64,000 bases of DNA from contig JAMLHA010000008.1 of assembly GCA_023957475.1 (NCBI GenBank), forward strand, positions 1-64,000. Reading direction: 5' to 3'. Numbering within the stretch: the first letter of the stretch is position 1; the number at the start of each line of letters is the position of its first letter. Below, one piece after another: positions 26,940 to 34,581 of the stretch. Source of the DNA: Crocinitomicaceae bacterium. GTDB lineage: Bacteria; Bacteroidota; Bacteroidia; Flavobacteriales_D; Crocinitomicaceae. A program made the position numbers and the translations under genes. The notes below the pieces were generated by a model that saw only the letters and a list, made by a program, of their open reading frames with translations, was not told where the DNA came from and ran no database searches.

Positions 26940-27766
26940 AACGACTTTTAGCAATCGAATGGAATAAGCTATTTTATTATAAATCTACACGTATTTTTAC
27001 GCTGCTATATTTTGTGCTACTTATTGTAATTGGTGTGATTTTAGCATTTATTAAACCAACAATAGGTGGCGTCAAGTTGGACATTGTTCAACTGGGTTTT
27101 TTCAAATTTCCTACAATTTGGCAAAACATTACCTACCTCGTGGCAATAGGTAAGATCTTTTTAGCGATTATTATTGTGCTCAACATCACCAATGAGTTCT
27201 CCAACGGTACGTTGAAGCAAAATTTAATTGATGGGATGAGTAAAAAGGAGTTTTTATACTCTAAATTATTGACCAGTTTTGTTTTAGTCGCAATTTCAAC
27301 GTTATTTGTTTTCTTTATTACGTTGATTTTAGGACTTGTTTTTGCAAAAGGAGAAAGTGTCAGTTTTCAAGGAATTGAATTTATGAGCGCTTATTTTTTA
27401 AAATTAGTATTTTTCTTTGTGTTCTGCGCCTTTTTATCGCTGTTGCTTAAGAAAAGTGCGTTAGCTCTATTAGGAATTGTTGTATGGTGGATTGGAGAGG
27501 CTGTAATAAAGACGATTGAAGCAGTTGCTACCATGAATATTGGAAAAGAAGGCGACACCAATTCTTTTTTGTTGAGCAATTACTTACCATTGAGTTCTTC
27601 TTCCAATTTAATTGACTTTCCAAAAATAAAAATCGAAGGATTCATTACCGGTCAATCCATTTTTGTCTATCAGTCAGTAAATTGGTCGTTTTTTGTAGTA
27701 ACCTTACTTTACACCGCTTTGTTTATTTGGTTGGCATATTGGTTGTTAAAAAAGAGAGATTTGTAA
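26936..27766 (+). CDS. ABC-2 type permease
   Basis: 276 aa, six predicted helices. It begins KRLLAIEWNKLFYYKSTRIFTLLYFVLL, typical of ABC-2 permeases, with a conserved FSNGTLKQNLIDGMSKKEFLYSKLL cytoplasmic segment (the 'G-T-x-R/K-x-x-L-x-x-G' region). It starts 4 bp inside the ATPase gene (ATGA). It forms the membrane half of the exporter; substrate unknown. Confidence 0.9.
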   Translation: MKRLLAIEWNKLFYYKSTRIFTLLYFVLLIVIGVILAFIKPTIGGVKLDIVQLGFFKFPTIWQNITYLVAIGKIFLAIIIVLNITNEFSNGTLKQNLIDGMSKKEFLYSKLLTSFVLVAISTLFVFFITLILGLVFAKGESVSFQGIEFMSAYFLKLVFFFVFCAFLSLLLKKSALALLGIVVWWIGEAVIKTIEAVATMNIGKEGDTNSFLLSNYLPLSSSSNLIDFPKIKIEGFITGQSIFVYQSVNWSFFVVTLLYTALFIWLAYWLLKKRDL

Positions 27767-27895
27767 AATTTTTATATACATTTGAGAATATTTGTACTAA
27801 GAATTATATGAAAAAACTAATACTATTAAGCGTCTTATTATTATTATTATTAAGTTGTAAAAAAGAGAAGAATGAGAGTGGCAGAATAAATGTAA

Positions 27896-27903
27896 AAATA
27901 AAT
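27896..27903. repeat. Target-site duplication, left copy
   Basis: AAATAAAT immediately before the left inverted repeat. The same 8 bp lie at 29004-29011. Confidence 0.85.
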
Positions 27904-27930
27904 GGCATTACTAAATGTTTTGTGGAACGA
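27904..27930 (+). repeat. Left terminal inverted repeat of the IS
   Basis: Starts GGCATTACTAAATGTTTTGT. It pairs with the reverse complement of 28977-29003, with mismatches at positions 3-5, 22, 23 and 26. Confidence 0.85.
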
Positions 27931-28930
27931 GGTTTAAATTTCCGAAATAGAATAATGCATTTATCCTAAATCTTTCAAAATTTCTAAATCCTCTTGCTTT
28001 TGCAATAACTGATTGAATCGCTCCATTTTTATTTTCATGTTTTGCACTAGAAGTACCAGTAATTATTGCATTTATTATCCCGTTTAAGTGTCTGTCGAAT
28101 GTAGCAATCACCTTATTTACTGCATTAATTGAAAAAGTCAATGCGTTTTCTTTCCACTGTTTATAGTTACTTTCAACGTTTGTTTGTCGGCAAATACGTC
28201 TATTTTAAGTTCTCTCGTATTAACCACGCTTGAGAGGTTTTTAAATTGTCTTTAATCAGGCGTTCAAATATAGCGTGCTGAGTTTCAGTTCTATTGTTAG
28301 CATTCTTAAACAGTGTATTTCAGCCCTTTTAGTTGAGGGTTTGTCTTTCACTTCTTTTTTCTTGTTTTATCTATTGGCTTCCGACAACATCTTGAATAAG
28401 TGAAATTTGTCGTGTACTATTATCAGCTTGTGGGCATTTTATTGTATTTTATAAATGGTTTCCATATCCATATTCACTCTGTTTAGTTGTGGTTGTTTTC
28501 GTTCCTCCCACTCACATTTACAAAAAGTTTCTTAACATGTTTTTTCTTTTCTCCCCTCAACCATATCCAGCACAGTATTAGTATCACTATATCAAAATGA
28601 ATTATAATGATGTCCTTTGTATAAGCAGCTTTTCGTCTATTCTAATGTTTTAAAGTCTTTCATAACTCATTTTATAATTACTTTCAACGCTAGTTCCATT
28701 ATACTCTTCTAACAATATAGTCGGTTTGTTTACCCGGGACCAATCGTAACAGTTGATTGTAACGAACTCTTTAATGCGAAATATTATAGCAATAATAATA
28801 TATATATTATATCATTTGATTATTAATTGTGAATATTAATCGTTTTATCAAACTCGTTTTTCTCAATTTTGGTAACGGCAAAATCCTTAGTTATGCCCAG
28901 CATTTCTCCTAAAAAATCTATGAATTCCAT
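27911..28930 (-). pseudogene. ISL3-like transposase remnant with frameshifts and stops
   Basis: Read on the minus strand from the ATG at 28930: MEFIDFLGEMLGITKDFAVT then a stop. Further on, in changing frames, come YDWSRVNKPTILLEEYNG, VNMDMETIYKIQ*NAHKLIIVHDKFHLFKMLSEA (the DDE region with HDKFH), QLKGLKYT, LFKNANNRTETQHAIFERLI, KDNLKTSQAWLIRENLK*, and finally VESNYKQWKENALTFSINAV...ARGFRNFERFRINALFYFG, the typical C-terminus of ISL3 (IS204/IS1001/IS1165) transposases. At least three stops and two frameshifts make it inactive. Confidence 0.85.
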
Positions 28931-28976
28931 TTTCAATCACTCTTTTTTGACAAAGTAAAGAATTTTTACGCTATAT

Positions 28977-29003
28977 TTGTCTCACAAAACATTTAGTATA
29001 ACC
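28977..29003 (-). repeat. Right terminal inverted repeat of the IS
   Basis: Reverse complement starts GGTTATACTAAATGTTTTGT and matches the left end at 21 of 27 bases. Confidence 0.85.
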
Positions 29004-29011
29004 AAATAAAT
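29004..29011. repeat. Target-site duplication, right copy
   Basis: AAATAAAT immediately after the right inverted repeat, identical to 27896-27903. Confidence 0.85.
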
Positions 29012-29329
29012 TTTGTTTCTGCTTCCTCTGCAAATCAAACAATTTCTTATTCTGAAACTGTCGTTAAACTTTATAAAAACAGTGCACTGCTAGACACAAA
29101 AGTATTTGATGAAAGCAATTCAAATATAAGCTTTGGTATTTATGAATATGGTGATAACTATAGTGTTTCTTGTTCAGCAAAAAAAACTACAACTAATATT
29201 TCTGGTTCTATTTCAACTACAAATACTGAGACAGTTTCAGTTTCTCAAAACTTCACTCTCAACACCGAAGATTTAAATGTTGAAATTTCTCTACCATAAA
29301 TTACTTTAGATATTGATAAATGAATAAAT

Positions 29330-29368
29330 AAAACCATCTCAAGAATATTCGATAGGTTTTCTTTTTTT
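29330..29368 (+). terminator. Terminator of the interrupted lipoprotein gene
   Basis: AAAACCATC pairs with GATAGGTTTT (one bulged A) across a 12-nt loop and is followed by CTTTTTTTAT, 31 bp after the TAA at 29299. Confidence 0.6.
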
Positions 29369-29433
29369 ATCGTGTAATTATTTTTGTCTGAAGGCATTGA
29401 AAAAACAATATTTTCATAAAATATTATCATAAA

Positions 29434-29467
29434 AAAGAGAGCAACTAATTTATAGAACGCTCTCTTT
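29434..29467 (-). terminator. Possible terminator between convergent genes
   Basis: AAAGAGAGC and GCTCTCTTT form a 9-bp perfect stem around a 16-nt loop, with A/T tracts on both sides. It lies about 65 bp beyond the stop of the HAD gene. The long loop lowers confidence. Confidence 0.5.
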
Positions 29468-29530
29468 AAAAGTATTAATATAACTTTCGATACAAAATTC
29501 CATTCAGGTTTGAATTTTAGTTTTGATTTT

Positions 29531-29995
29531 TTAGGCGATTTGCAGTTGATTTTCTAATTTTACGTTAATTTCATCAAGATGTGTATCTGTTAATCCCACC
29601 ATTGAACTTGTTAGAACCAAGTTGTCTTTTAAAAAATTAGGGAGCGAGTTTAAAGATTTATCATCATCAAGAATGACAAATCTTTCAGAAAGAACATTCT
29701 TGTCAATCCAATTTAAAATTTCCTCTTTTCTGCTAAAATTTAAAAGATTTTCATCCAATTTAATCAAATTGTTAACTTCAATACCTCTTGTATGAAAAAT
29801 GCTTTTCCACTCTTCGGTGGTGAACCTAGATTTATGAGAGGTTGTAAGCACGACAGTAGTAGCTTCAGAAACTAAGTTCTGAAGAACACGAACAGCCTTC
29901 TCACTAAATTTGTAAAACCCATCTTCTAATAATTGAGGGTTTTCCCAACTTTTAGCAGGCACCATAACACCATCTATGTCCAAAAAAATCAACAT
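29531..29995 (-). CDS. HAD-fold phosphatase-like protein (HAD_SAK type)
   Basis: 154 aa. Motif I is MLIFLDIDGVMVP (DxDGV), motif II VVLTTSHKSRF (T/S), and the late acidic motif VILDDDKSL. No cap domain; the short form matches HAD domains of the 'Swiss Army Knife' RNA-repair group. Likely a small phosphatase acting on nucleotide or RNA ends (inference). It lies 16 bp downstream of a ParB-fold gene on the same strand. It also has its own -7 box (CAAAGTTA on the plus strand, 30000-30007), so it could be transcribed alone. Confidence 0.82.
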   Translation of the reverse strand: MLIFLDIDGVMVPAKSWENPQLLEDGFYKFSEKAVRVLQNLVSEATTVVLTTSHKSRFTTEEWKSIFHTRGIEVNNLIKLDENLLNFSRKEEILNWIDKNVLSERFVILDDDKSLNSLPNFLKDNLVLTSSMVGLTDTHLDEINVKLENQLQIA

Positions 29996-29999
29996 ACTA

Positions 30000-30007
30000 C
30001 AAAGTTA
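30000..30007 (-). promoter_or_regulatory. -7 box (TAACTTTG) just before the HAD gene
   Basis: Minus-strand TAACTTTG fits TAnnTTTG and ends 4 bp before the ATG at 29995. A transcript from here would be essentially leaderless. Confidence 0.4.
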
Positions 30008-30011
30008 CGAA

Positions 30012-30392
30012 TTATTTTAACAATTCGAATAATTTTTCCAATGTAATGTTGTTGTATTCAGCGTCCTCTTGGTTCTTTATCAGTATTTTAGCTTTTGTGT
30101 CCCAATCTTCTTCTGTCAACTGAACGCTAGACCAATCATATACAACCGCTCCAGATGTTTTGTATGATGGATGTTTTTCGATTGTAACGCCTGCTAATAA
30201 AGAAGCAACATATCGATGATGCCCATCAATTATGGTGTTTTCATCAACTTTTATACCAGAAAACTTAATTCCAGCTTTCATTTTCTTACAAATTCTTTCT
30301 ATTATAGGAACACAAAGTTTATTATGTGTCGATTTTAATTGAATGGTATTTTCATTGAGAAGGTTGGTTATTTCTAAATACATTTGATTCAC
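30012..30392 (-). CDS. ParB/sulfiredoxin-fold protein
   Basis: 126 aa. The motif VDENTIIDGHHRYVASLLAG matches the ParB/Srx-like catalytic loop (DGxHRYxA). The N-terminal part (LYLEITNL-like MYLEITNLLNENTIQLKS...) supplies the substrate sheet. There is no DNA-binding HTH, so it is not a chromosome-partition ParB. ParB-fold proteins of this size bind CTP or act as ATPases, nucleases or kinases in accessory systems. Together with the HAD protein 16 bp downstream it may form a small nucleotide/RNA-modifying pair (inference). The ATG at 30383 is an alternative start. Confidence 0.75.
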   Translation of the reverse strand: MNQMYLEITNLLNENTIQLKSTHNKLCVPIIERICKKMKAGIKFSGIKVDENTIIDGHHRYVASLLAGVTIEKHPSYKTSGAVVYDWSSVQLTEEDWDTKAKILIKNQEDAEYNNITLEKLFELLK

Positions 30393-30488
30393 TTTTGATT
30401 AAAGTTTTCTATTGAATATAATCAAAAAGTAAAGAAATAAAAAACGAAATTCAAGAAAACTTTAAATCAGTTAAATCAACATTATTTG

Positions 30489-31322
30489 TTACAAATCGTT
30501 TTTATCCGATTTAGAAATTGTTGAGTTGAAACTTTCTTCTTTGCTTGTTTCTGTTGAGGTTATCAACTTATCAGCTTGGATGTAATGATAAATAATCTTA
30601 ACTGGTGGATTTTCTACCATTGACTGCTGCTCATGTTGCTGTTTGAGGGCTTCTTCCTGCTTTTCATTCCAAATTCGTTCCAAATCAGGAGGCTCGATAC
30701 CCAATTCTTTTTCAATTTCATATTGATATTTTGGAGCTTGAATGGATTGACTCCTAAAAACAAAAGCCAAGATGAGACCAGCTACCAAACCCATAAAGTG
30801 ACCTTCCCATGAAACCGATGGTTGCACTGGCAAAATACCCCAAATCAAATTGCCATAAGCAAAAACAACCAATAGGGAAATGGCTTGCAATGGCAGGTAT
30901 TTTCTCAATACCCCAGAAGTAAATAAAAACCCAACCAACCCATAAATTACGCCACTAATACCAATGTGATACACTCCTTTATCGACGGCATATCCCCAAA
31001 CAAGTAAGCCTGTCAACAACCAAATCAAAACAAATACTTTAAAAGCAATATCGTGGTAATAATAGATAAGCAGGGCAAGTAACACAAAAAGCGCTAACGA
31101 ATTATTGATAATATGATGAATATCGTGGCGAGAATGGAGCAATGGCATGAAAACAATACCTTTTAGTCCACTAACAGTTCTTGGCAACATTCCCCACTTA
31201 TAAAAATCATAATGAATAATCGTTTGCATCCATTGAATAGCCCACAACAGAACGATGAGTAATAACGGATATATTACAGCTTCTATCGTTGAACCAAATG
31301 GATGTTGTTTGCCTAATTTCAT
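30489..31322 (-). CDS. Rhomboid-family intramembrane serine protease
   Basis: 277 aa. Six-helix core with the catalytic Ser in GISGVIYG and the catalytic His in WEGHFMGLVAG; the HHIINNSLALF helix supplies the HxxxN element. It cleaves membrane proteins within or near the bilayer. The C-terminal ~75 residues are a hydrophilic cytoplasmic tail rich in Glu/Gln (NEKQEEALKQQHEQQS). Monocistronic. Confidence 0.92.
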   Translation of the reverse strand: MKLGKQHPFGSTIEAVIYPLLLIVLLWAIQWMQTIIHYDFYKWGMLPRTVSGLKGIVFMPLLHSRHDIHHIINNSLALFVLLALLIYYYHDIAFKVFVLIWLLTGLLVWGYAVDKGVYHIGISGVIYGLVGFLFTSGVLRKYLPLQAISLLVVFAYGNLIWGILPVQPSVSWEGHFMGLVAGLILAFVFRSQSIQAPKYQYEIEKELGIEPPDLERIWNEKQEEALKQQHEQQSMVENPPVKIIYHYIQADKLITSTETSKEESFNSTISKSDKNDL

Positions 31323-31476
31323 TTGTTACAAACCGTCAAAACTCATGCCTCGTTTATTTATAAGACAGAATGGCAGAATTTAATTAAAAATGAAAATAAC
31401 AGTTTTAAAATTATTAGCTATATTTGAAATTAGATTATTATAGTTTTTATTGGAGTGATTATTAAAATAAAATGAA

Positions 31477-31656
31477 ATGGAAAAGAAAAAAAGTGAAGGC
31501 TCAGAAATTGGAGGTCTTGTATGTGGGGGATGTATGTTTTTAGGTGCTGGAATTGGTTGGTTATTAAATTATAATTTTATAACAACTGGAGCAATTGGAC
31601 TTGGGGTTGGATTAATTGCAATGGCTGGAATTATCGCCTATTATCGAAATAAATAG
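31477..31656 (+). CDS. Small two-helix membrane protein
   Basis: 59 aa, not reported by common length cut-offs. It opens MEKKKSEGSEIG and is then almost entirely Gly-rich hydrophobic: GGLVCGGCMFLGAGIGWLLN (helix 1) and TTGAIGLGVGLIAMAGIIAYYRNK (helix 2), ending with a basic tail. Helix 1 has a CGGC pair. A competing ATG at 31472 in another frame gives only ~22 codons. No family recognised. The composition argues for a real gene, but there is no direct support for expression. Confidence 0.6.
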   Translation: MEKKKSEGSEIGGLVCGGCMFLGAGIGWLLNYNFITTGAIGLGVGLIAMAGIIAYYRNK

Positions 31657-31707
31657 GGAGATAACTTATTTGTTCCCTATTGAATCTAACCTTTAGGGAA
31701 GAAAACG

Positions 31708-32415
31708 CTATTTTATCATTGTAATAATAGTTAGCGCTTGATTAACACCTAAATGCGCTATTATTGGTTTTAGTAAACTACGACTTTTTAATGCTAACCA
31801 ACACAATACCCAACCAATAATTCCTGTATGTAAGAATATCCCTGGATCGAAATATTCTCCAGCTATAGAAAGCGAGTGTACCATACCAAACAAAAATGCA
31901 ATTATAAAAACTGATGGGTTGCCAATTAATCGAATTTTTTGAGGTAAAGCTGACAGTAAGAGCCCAAACAATATACCTCTGAAAAGAGGTTCTTCATCTG
32001 CGTGTGGCATTAAAAGTTGAAAAGCTAATGTTTCTTTGTCAAACACTTGAGCAGGAAATAAAAATAAAGCTAAGATAGATACATAAACTATTAAAATGAC
32101 AATAGTAATCCAAGTAGATTTATTGGTTTCTTTATTTTGCTTCAATGTGAAAAAATCATTTTTAGCAAAGTATTTTCGAAAAATAAAATAGGCAATAATA
32201 ACAAAAATAATATTACATATTTTTCCATCCCAATTCCAATTAGAATTTATGAAATGAGGGTGTATTTGTGATAGAAGCCCATATAAAACAAAAACTATTA
32301 CGAAAAATGCAATTTTAATATAATTTTCTTTTGTTCGATCTTTCAAAAAAAGAACAGCTAATATGGTTGGAATTAAAACTTGACTAAAAGATTCAATTAG
32401 TGGAGTAGTTATCAT
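31708..32415 (-). CDS. CPBP-family intramembrane glutamic endopeptidase
   Basis: 235 aa with about seven helices. The four CPBP (Abi/Rce1-like) motifs are present: DEEPLFRG (EExxxR), FGMVHSLS (FxxxH), and AHLGVNQAL (HxxxN). These proteases process prenylated or peptide substrates in the membrane; in bacteria some protect against bacteriocins. Divergent from rnpA. Substrate unknown. Confidence 0.88.
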   Translation of the reverse strand: MITTPLIESFSQVLIPTILAVLFLKDRTKENYIKIAFFVIVFVLYGLLSQIHPHFINSNWNWDGKICNIIFVIIAYFIFRKYFAKNDFFTLKQNKETNKSTWITIVILIVYVSILALFLFPAQVFDKETLAFQLLMPHADEEPLFRGILFGLLLSALPQKIRLIGNPSVFIIAFLFGMVHSLSIAGEYFDPGIFLHTGIIGWVLCWLALKSRSLLKPIIAHLGVNQALTIITMIK

Positions 32416-32501
32416 AGATGTAATGTTTTCTTAAGCAAATATATAAAGATTTCACAAATAAGAATACTGTAAATTTTAAAAATAAATAGGTTTAATTCAA
32501 T

Positions 32502-32509
32502 TATCTTTG
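32502..32509 (+). promoter_or_regulatory. -7 box (TATCTTTG) of rnpA
   Basis: TATCTTTG fits TAnnTTTG and ends only 4 nt before the ATG at 32514, so the transcript would be leaderless or nearly so. No clear -33 TTTG was seen. Confidence 0.5.
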
Positions 32510-32513
32510 TCCA

Positions 32514-32918
32514 ATGAATCAATCTTTTGGGAAGGAATATAAATTATGCAGTAAAAAAGTTATTGATGAATTGTTTGAGAGCGGACAACGTGTCAACGCA
32601 CATCCATTGGCATTGACCTATAAATTTATGGATAAAACCGCTTCAAAAACACCGTTTCAAGTTGTTGTTTCCGTTCCAAAAAGATTGTTCAAACATGCAG
32701 TTGACCGAAATCGGATTAAGCGTTTAATTCGTGAATGTATGCGCAAAAACAAATCCATTTTGGAAGATTTTTTAGCAAAAGAAAAATACCAAAATCAACA
32801 ATTAGCACTATTTTTGGTCTATCGTGACAATAAAGAGCCAGAATATCAGTTTTTATATCAAAAAATGACAAAATTATTCGTAACATTGATAACTACAATC
32901 GAGAAAAATGAAAAATAA
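32514..32918 (+). CDS. rnpA: Ribonuclease P protein component
   Basis: 134 aa. Binds the RNase P RNA and helps cleave tRNA 5' leaders. Family marks: the N-terminal CSKKVIDELFESGQRV, the central sheet PFQVVVSVPKRLFKHAVDRNRIKRLIRECMRKNK with the RNR motif, and the C-terminal helix. No rpmH precedes it, which is common in Bacteroidota. It overlaps the CtpA-type protease gene by 11 bp. Confidence 0.95.
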   Translation: MNQSFGKEYKLCSKKVIDELFESGQRVNAHPLALTYKFMDKTASKTPFQVVVSVPKRLFKHAVDRNRIKRLIRECMRKNKSILEDFLAKEKYQNQQLALFLVYRDNKEPEYQFLYQKMTKLFVTLITTIEKNEK

Positions 32919-34557
32919 CAATTATAACCATTTGATAATCAATCTAATTGCATTTTTAATTATTGGTTTTCAAGTTTCATTTGCCCAATCAGAACGTTTT
33001 GAGGTCATCAAAAACATGGAGTTGATAGATGAAATTTATGAAAATTTGGATAAATACTATGTAGAAGCACCAAAAATTGGTAAAATGTCGGTTGCTGGAA
33101 TCAGTGCCATGCTTGAAGACTTAGATCCTTACACTGTTTTTTATCCAGAATCGGATATTGAAGATTATCGCTTGATGACAACTGGACAATACGGTGGTAT
33201 TGGTGCGGTAATACGAAAAATTGGTGATTATGTGATTGTTGCCGAACCCTATGAAGGCAGCCCGGCTGCTACTTCTGGATTGAAAGCTGGAGATAAAATC
33301 CTTTCCATTGATGGTCACTCTATGGAAAAGAAAAATACTGAAGACGTTTCAAGTAATTTAAAAGGGCCAAAGGGTACAACGATTTCTGTGCAGGTAGAAC
33401 ATTCCAATGGCAAGAAGGAAACGATTAAAATTACCCGAGATGAAATTAAAGTGCCAGATATTCCGTATGCTGGAATGTTGTCTGATGAAATCGGTTATAT
33501 AAAATTAACCAGTTTTACCCAAACGGCAAGTTCCGAAGTGAGAAAAAACTTTCAATCACTGAAAGAAAAAGGAATGAAAAAATTGGTGTTCGACTTGCGT
33601 GGTAACGGTGGTGGATTGTTAATGGAAGCAGTGCATATTGTGAACTTATTTGTGCCAAAGGGACAATTGGTTGTGCAAACCAAAGGTCGTTTAGTTGAAG
33701 AAAATAGAGAATACAAAACAATAAATGAACCGTTGGATTTATCTATTCCTATTGTTGTTCTCGTTGATGGTGGATCTGCTTCTGCCAGTGAAATCGTTTC
33801 GGGTAGTTTACAAGATTTAGATAGAGCTGTTGTGATTGGTGAAACATCGTTTGGAAAAGGATTGGTACAACGTACCTTGGATTTGAAATACGGTGCCAAA
33901 ATGAAGTTGACCATTGCCAAATACTATACGCCTTCTGGAAGATGTGTGCAGCGTTTGGAATATTACGATAGAAACGAAGGTGCTAAACCCGAAGATGTAC
34001 CCGATTCATTGTTGCATGTTTTTAAAACAAAAAATGGAAGAGATGTAATTGATGGAAGAGGAATTGAACCAGATATTAAAGTTGAAACACCCGATTTGTC
34101 ACGCCTTTCTTTGATGATTTACGGAAACAATGTGTTGTTTAATTATGCAACAGACTATTACAATACCCATTCAACGATTCCAGAAGCGGATAAATTTACG
34201 CTTTCAGATGAAGAATATGCACAATTTAAGAAGTTTGCCATAGAAGATACTTTTACTTATTCAACAGCTTCTGAAGAGCAATTGAAGAAAATTCAGGCAA
34301 CGATAGAAAAAGAACATTTATCAGAAGAATCTAAAGCTGAATTTGATGCTTTAATGTCAAAGGTTACGCCATCTAAAGAAAGAGATTTAGTGAAATACCA
34401 AGATCAAATAAAGGCTTTATTGGAAAACGAAATTGCATCACGATATTATTACCAAAAAGGACGTGTTCTTAGCTCGTTTAACCACGATGTTATTCTTAAA
34501 AAGGGTATAGAAATTTTAAATAATACTCAACAATACCACACGATTTTGAAAAAATAA
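32908..34557 (+). CDS. C-terminal processing peptidase (S41 family, PDZ-containing)
   Basis: 549 aa. Signal sequence LIINLIAFLIIGFQVSFAQ; PDZ domain (~residues 95-175, GGIGAVIRKIGDYVIVAEPYEGSPAATSGLKAGDKILSIDG); S41 core with the nucleophile in VDGGSASASEIVSG and the Lys in GETSFGKGLVQ, a Ser/Lys dyad. It trims C-termini of periplasmic proteins. The C-terminal ~150 residues are helical. The gene starts inside rnpA, so it is co-transcribed with it. Confidence 0.95.
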   Translation: MKNNNYNHLIINLIAFLIIGFQVSFAQSERFEVIKNMELIDEIYENLDKYYVEAPKIGKMSVAGISAMLEDLDPYTVFYPESDIEDYRLMTTGQYGGIGAVIRKIGDYVIVAEPYEGSPAATSGLKAGDKILSIDGHSMEKKNTEDVSSNLKGPKGTTISVQVEHSNGKKETIKITRDEIKVPDIPYAGMLSDEIGYIKLTSFTQTASSEVRKNFQSLKEKGMKKLVFDLRGNGGGLLMEAVHIVNLFVPKGQLVVQTKGRLVEENREYKTINEPLDLSIPIVVLVDGGSASASEIVSGSLQDLDRAVVIGETSFGKGLVQRTLDLKYGAKMKLTIAKYYTPSGRCVQRLEYYDRNEGAKPEDVPDSLLHVFKTKNGRDVIDGRGIEPDIKVETPDLSRLSLMIYGNNVLFNYATDYYNTHSTIPEADKFTLSDEEYAQFKKFAIEDTFTYSTASEEQLKKIQATIEKEHLSEESKAEFDALMSKVTPSKERDLVKYQDQIKALLENEIASRYYYQKGRVLSSFNHDVILKKGIEILNNTQQYHTILKK

Positions 34558-34581
34558 TCGTTAGTACAGAAAAGGACGGTA

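Larger units (their letters stand above)
27904..29003 (-). mobile_element. Decayed ISL3-family insertion sequence (about 1.1 kb)
   Basis: Bounded by terminal inverted repeats (27904-27930 and 28977-29003) identical at 21 of 27 positions, with a 16-bp perfect core TACTAAATGTTTTGTG, and flanked by an exact 8-bp direct repeat AAATAAAT. 8 bp is the target-duplication length of ISL3-type elements. The interior is a broken transposase on the minus strand. It is shorter than typical ISL3 elements, so internal deletion is likely. Confidence 0.85.
27808..29299 (+). pseudogene. Small lipoprotein gene interrupted by an ISL3-like element
   Basis: The 5' part starts at the ATG at 27808 and encodes MKKLILLSVLLLLLLSCKKE, a lipobox signal, then NESGRINVKIN to 27903. 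There the element begins, and the chimeric frame stops at 27969 (53 aa). The 3' part resumes at 29012 and stays open for 95 codons to a TAA at 29297, encoding FVSASSANQTISYSETVVKLYKNS-type sequence rich in Ser/Thr. Joining 27903 to 29012 (removing the element and one 8-bp duplication) keeps phase exactly and gives a 127-residue lipoprotein. No family recognised. A hairpin with a T run follows the stop. Confidence 0.85.

Noticed and set aside
28671..28700. GTTGAAAGTAA-type similarity between 28160-28185 and 28671-28695 inside the IS
   Set aside because: Too short to show an internal duplication; it may only reflect two similar VESNYK codon runs in a decayed transposase.
29245..29430. 61-codon minus-strand frame after the interrupted lipoprotein
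   Set aside because: It overlaps the end of the lipoprotein remnant and its terminator and shows no coding features.
29531..32415. Defence island around the HAD, ParB-fold, rhomboid and CPBP genes
   Set aside because: No nuclease, methylase, helicase or phage-sensing gene is present, and the two proteases are common housekeeping-type families; grouping by chance is the simpler reading.
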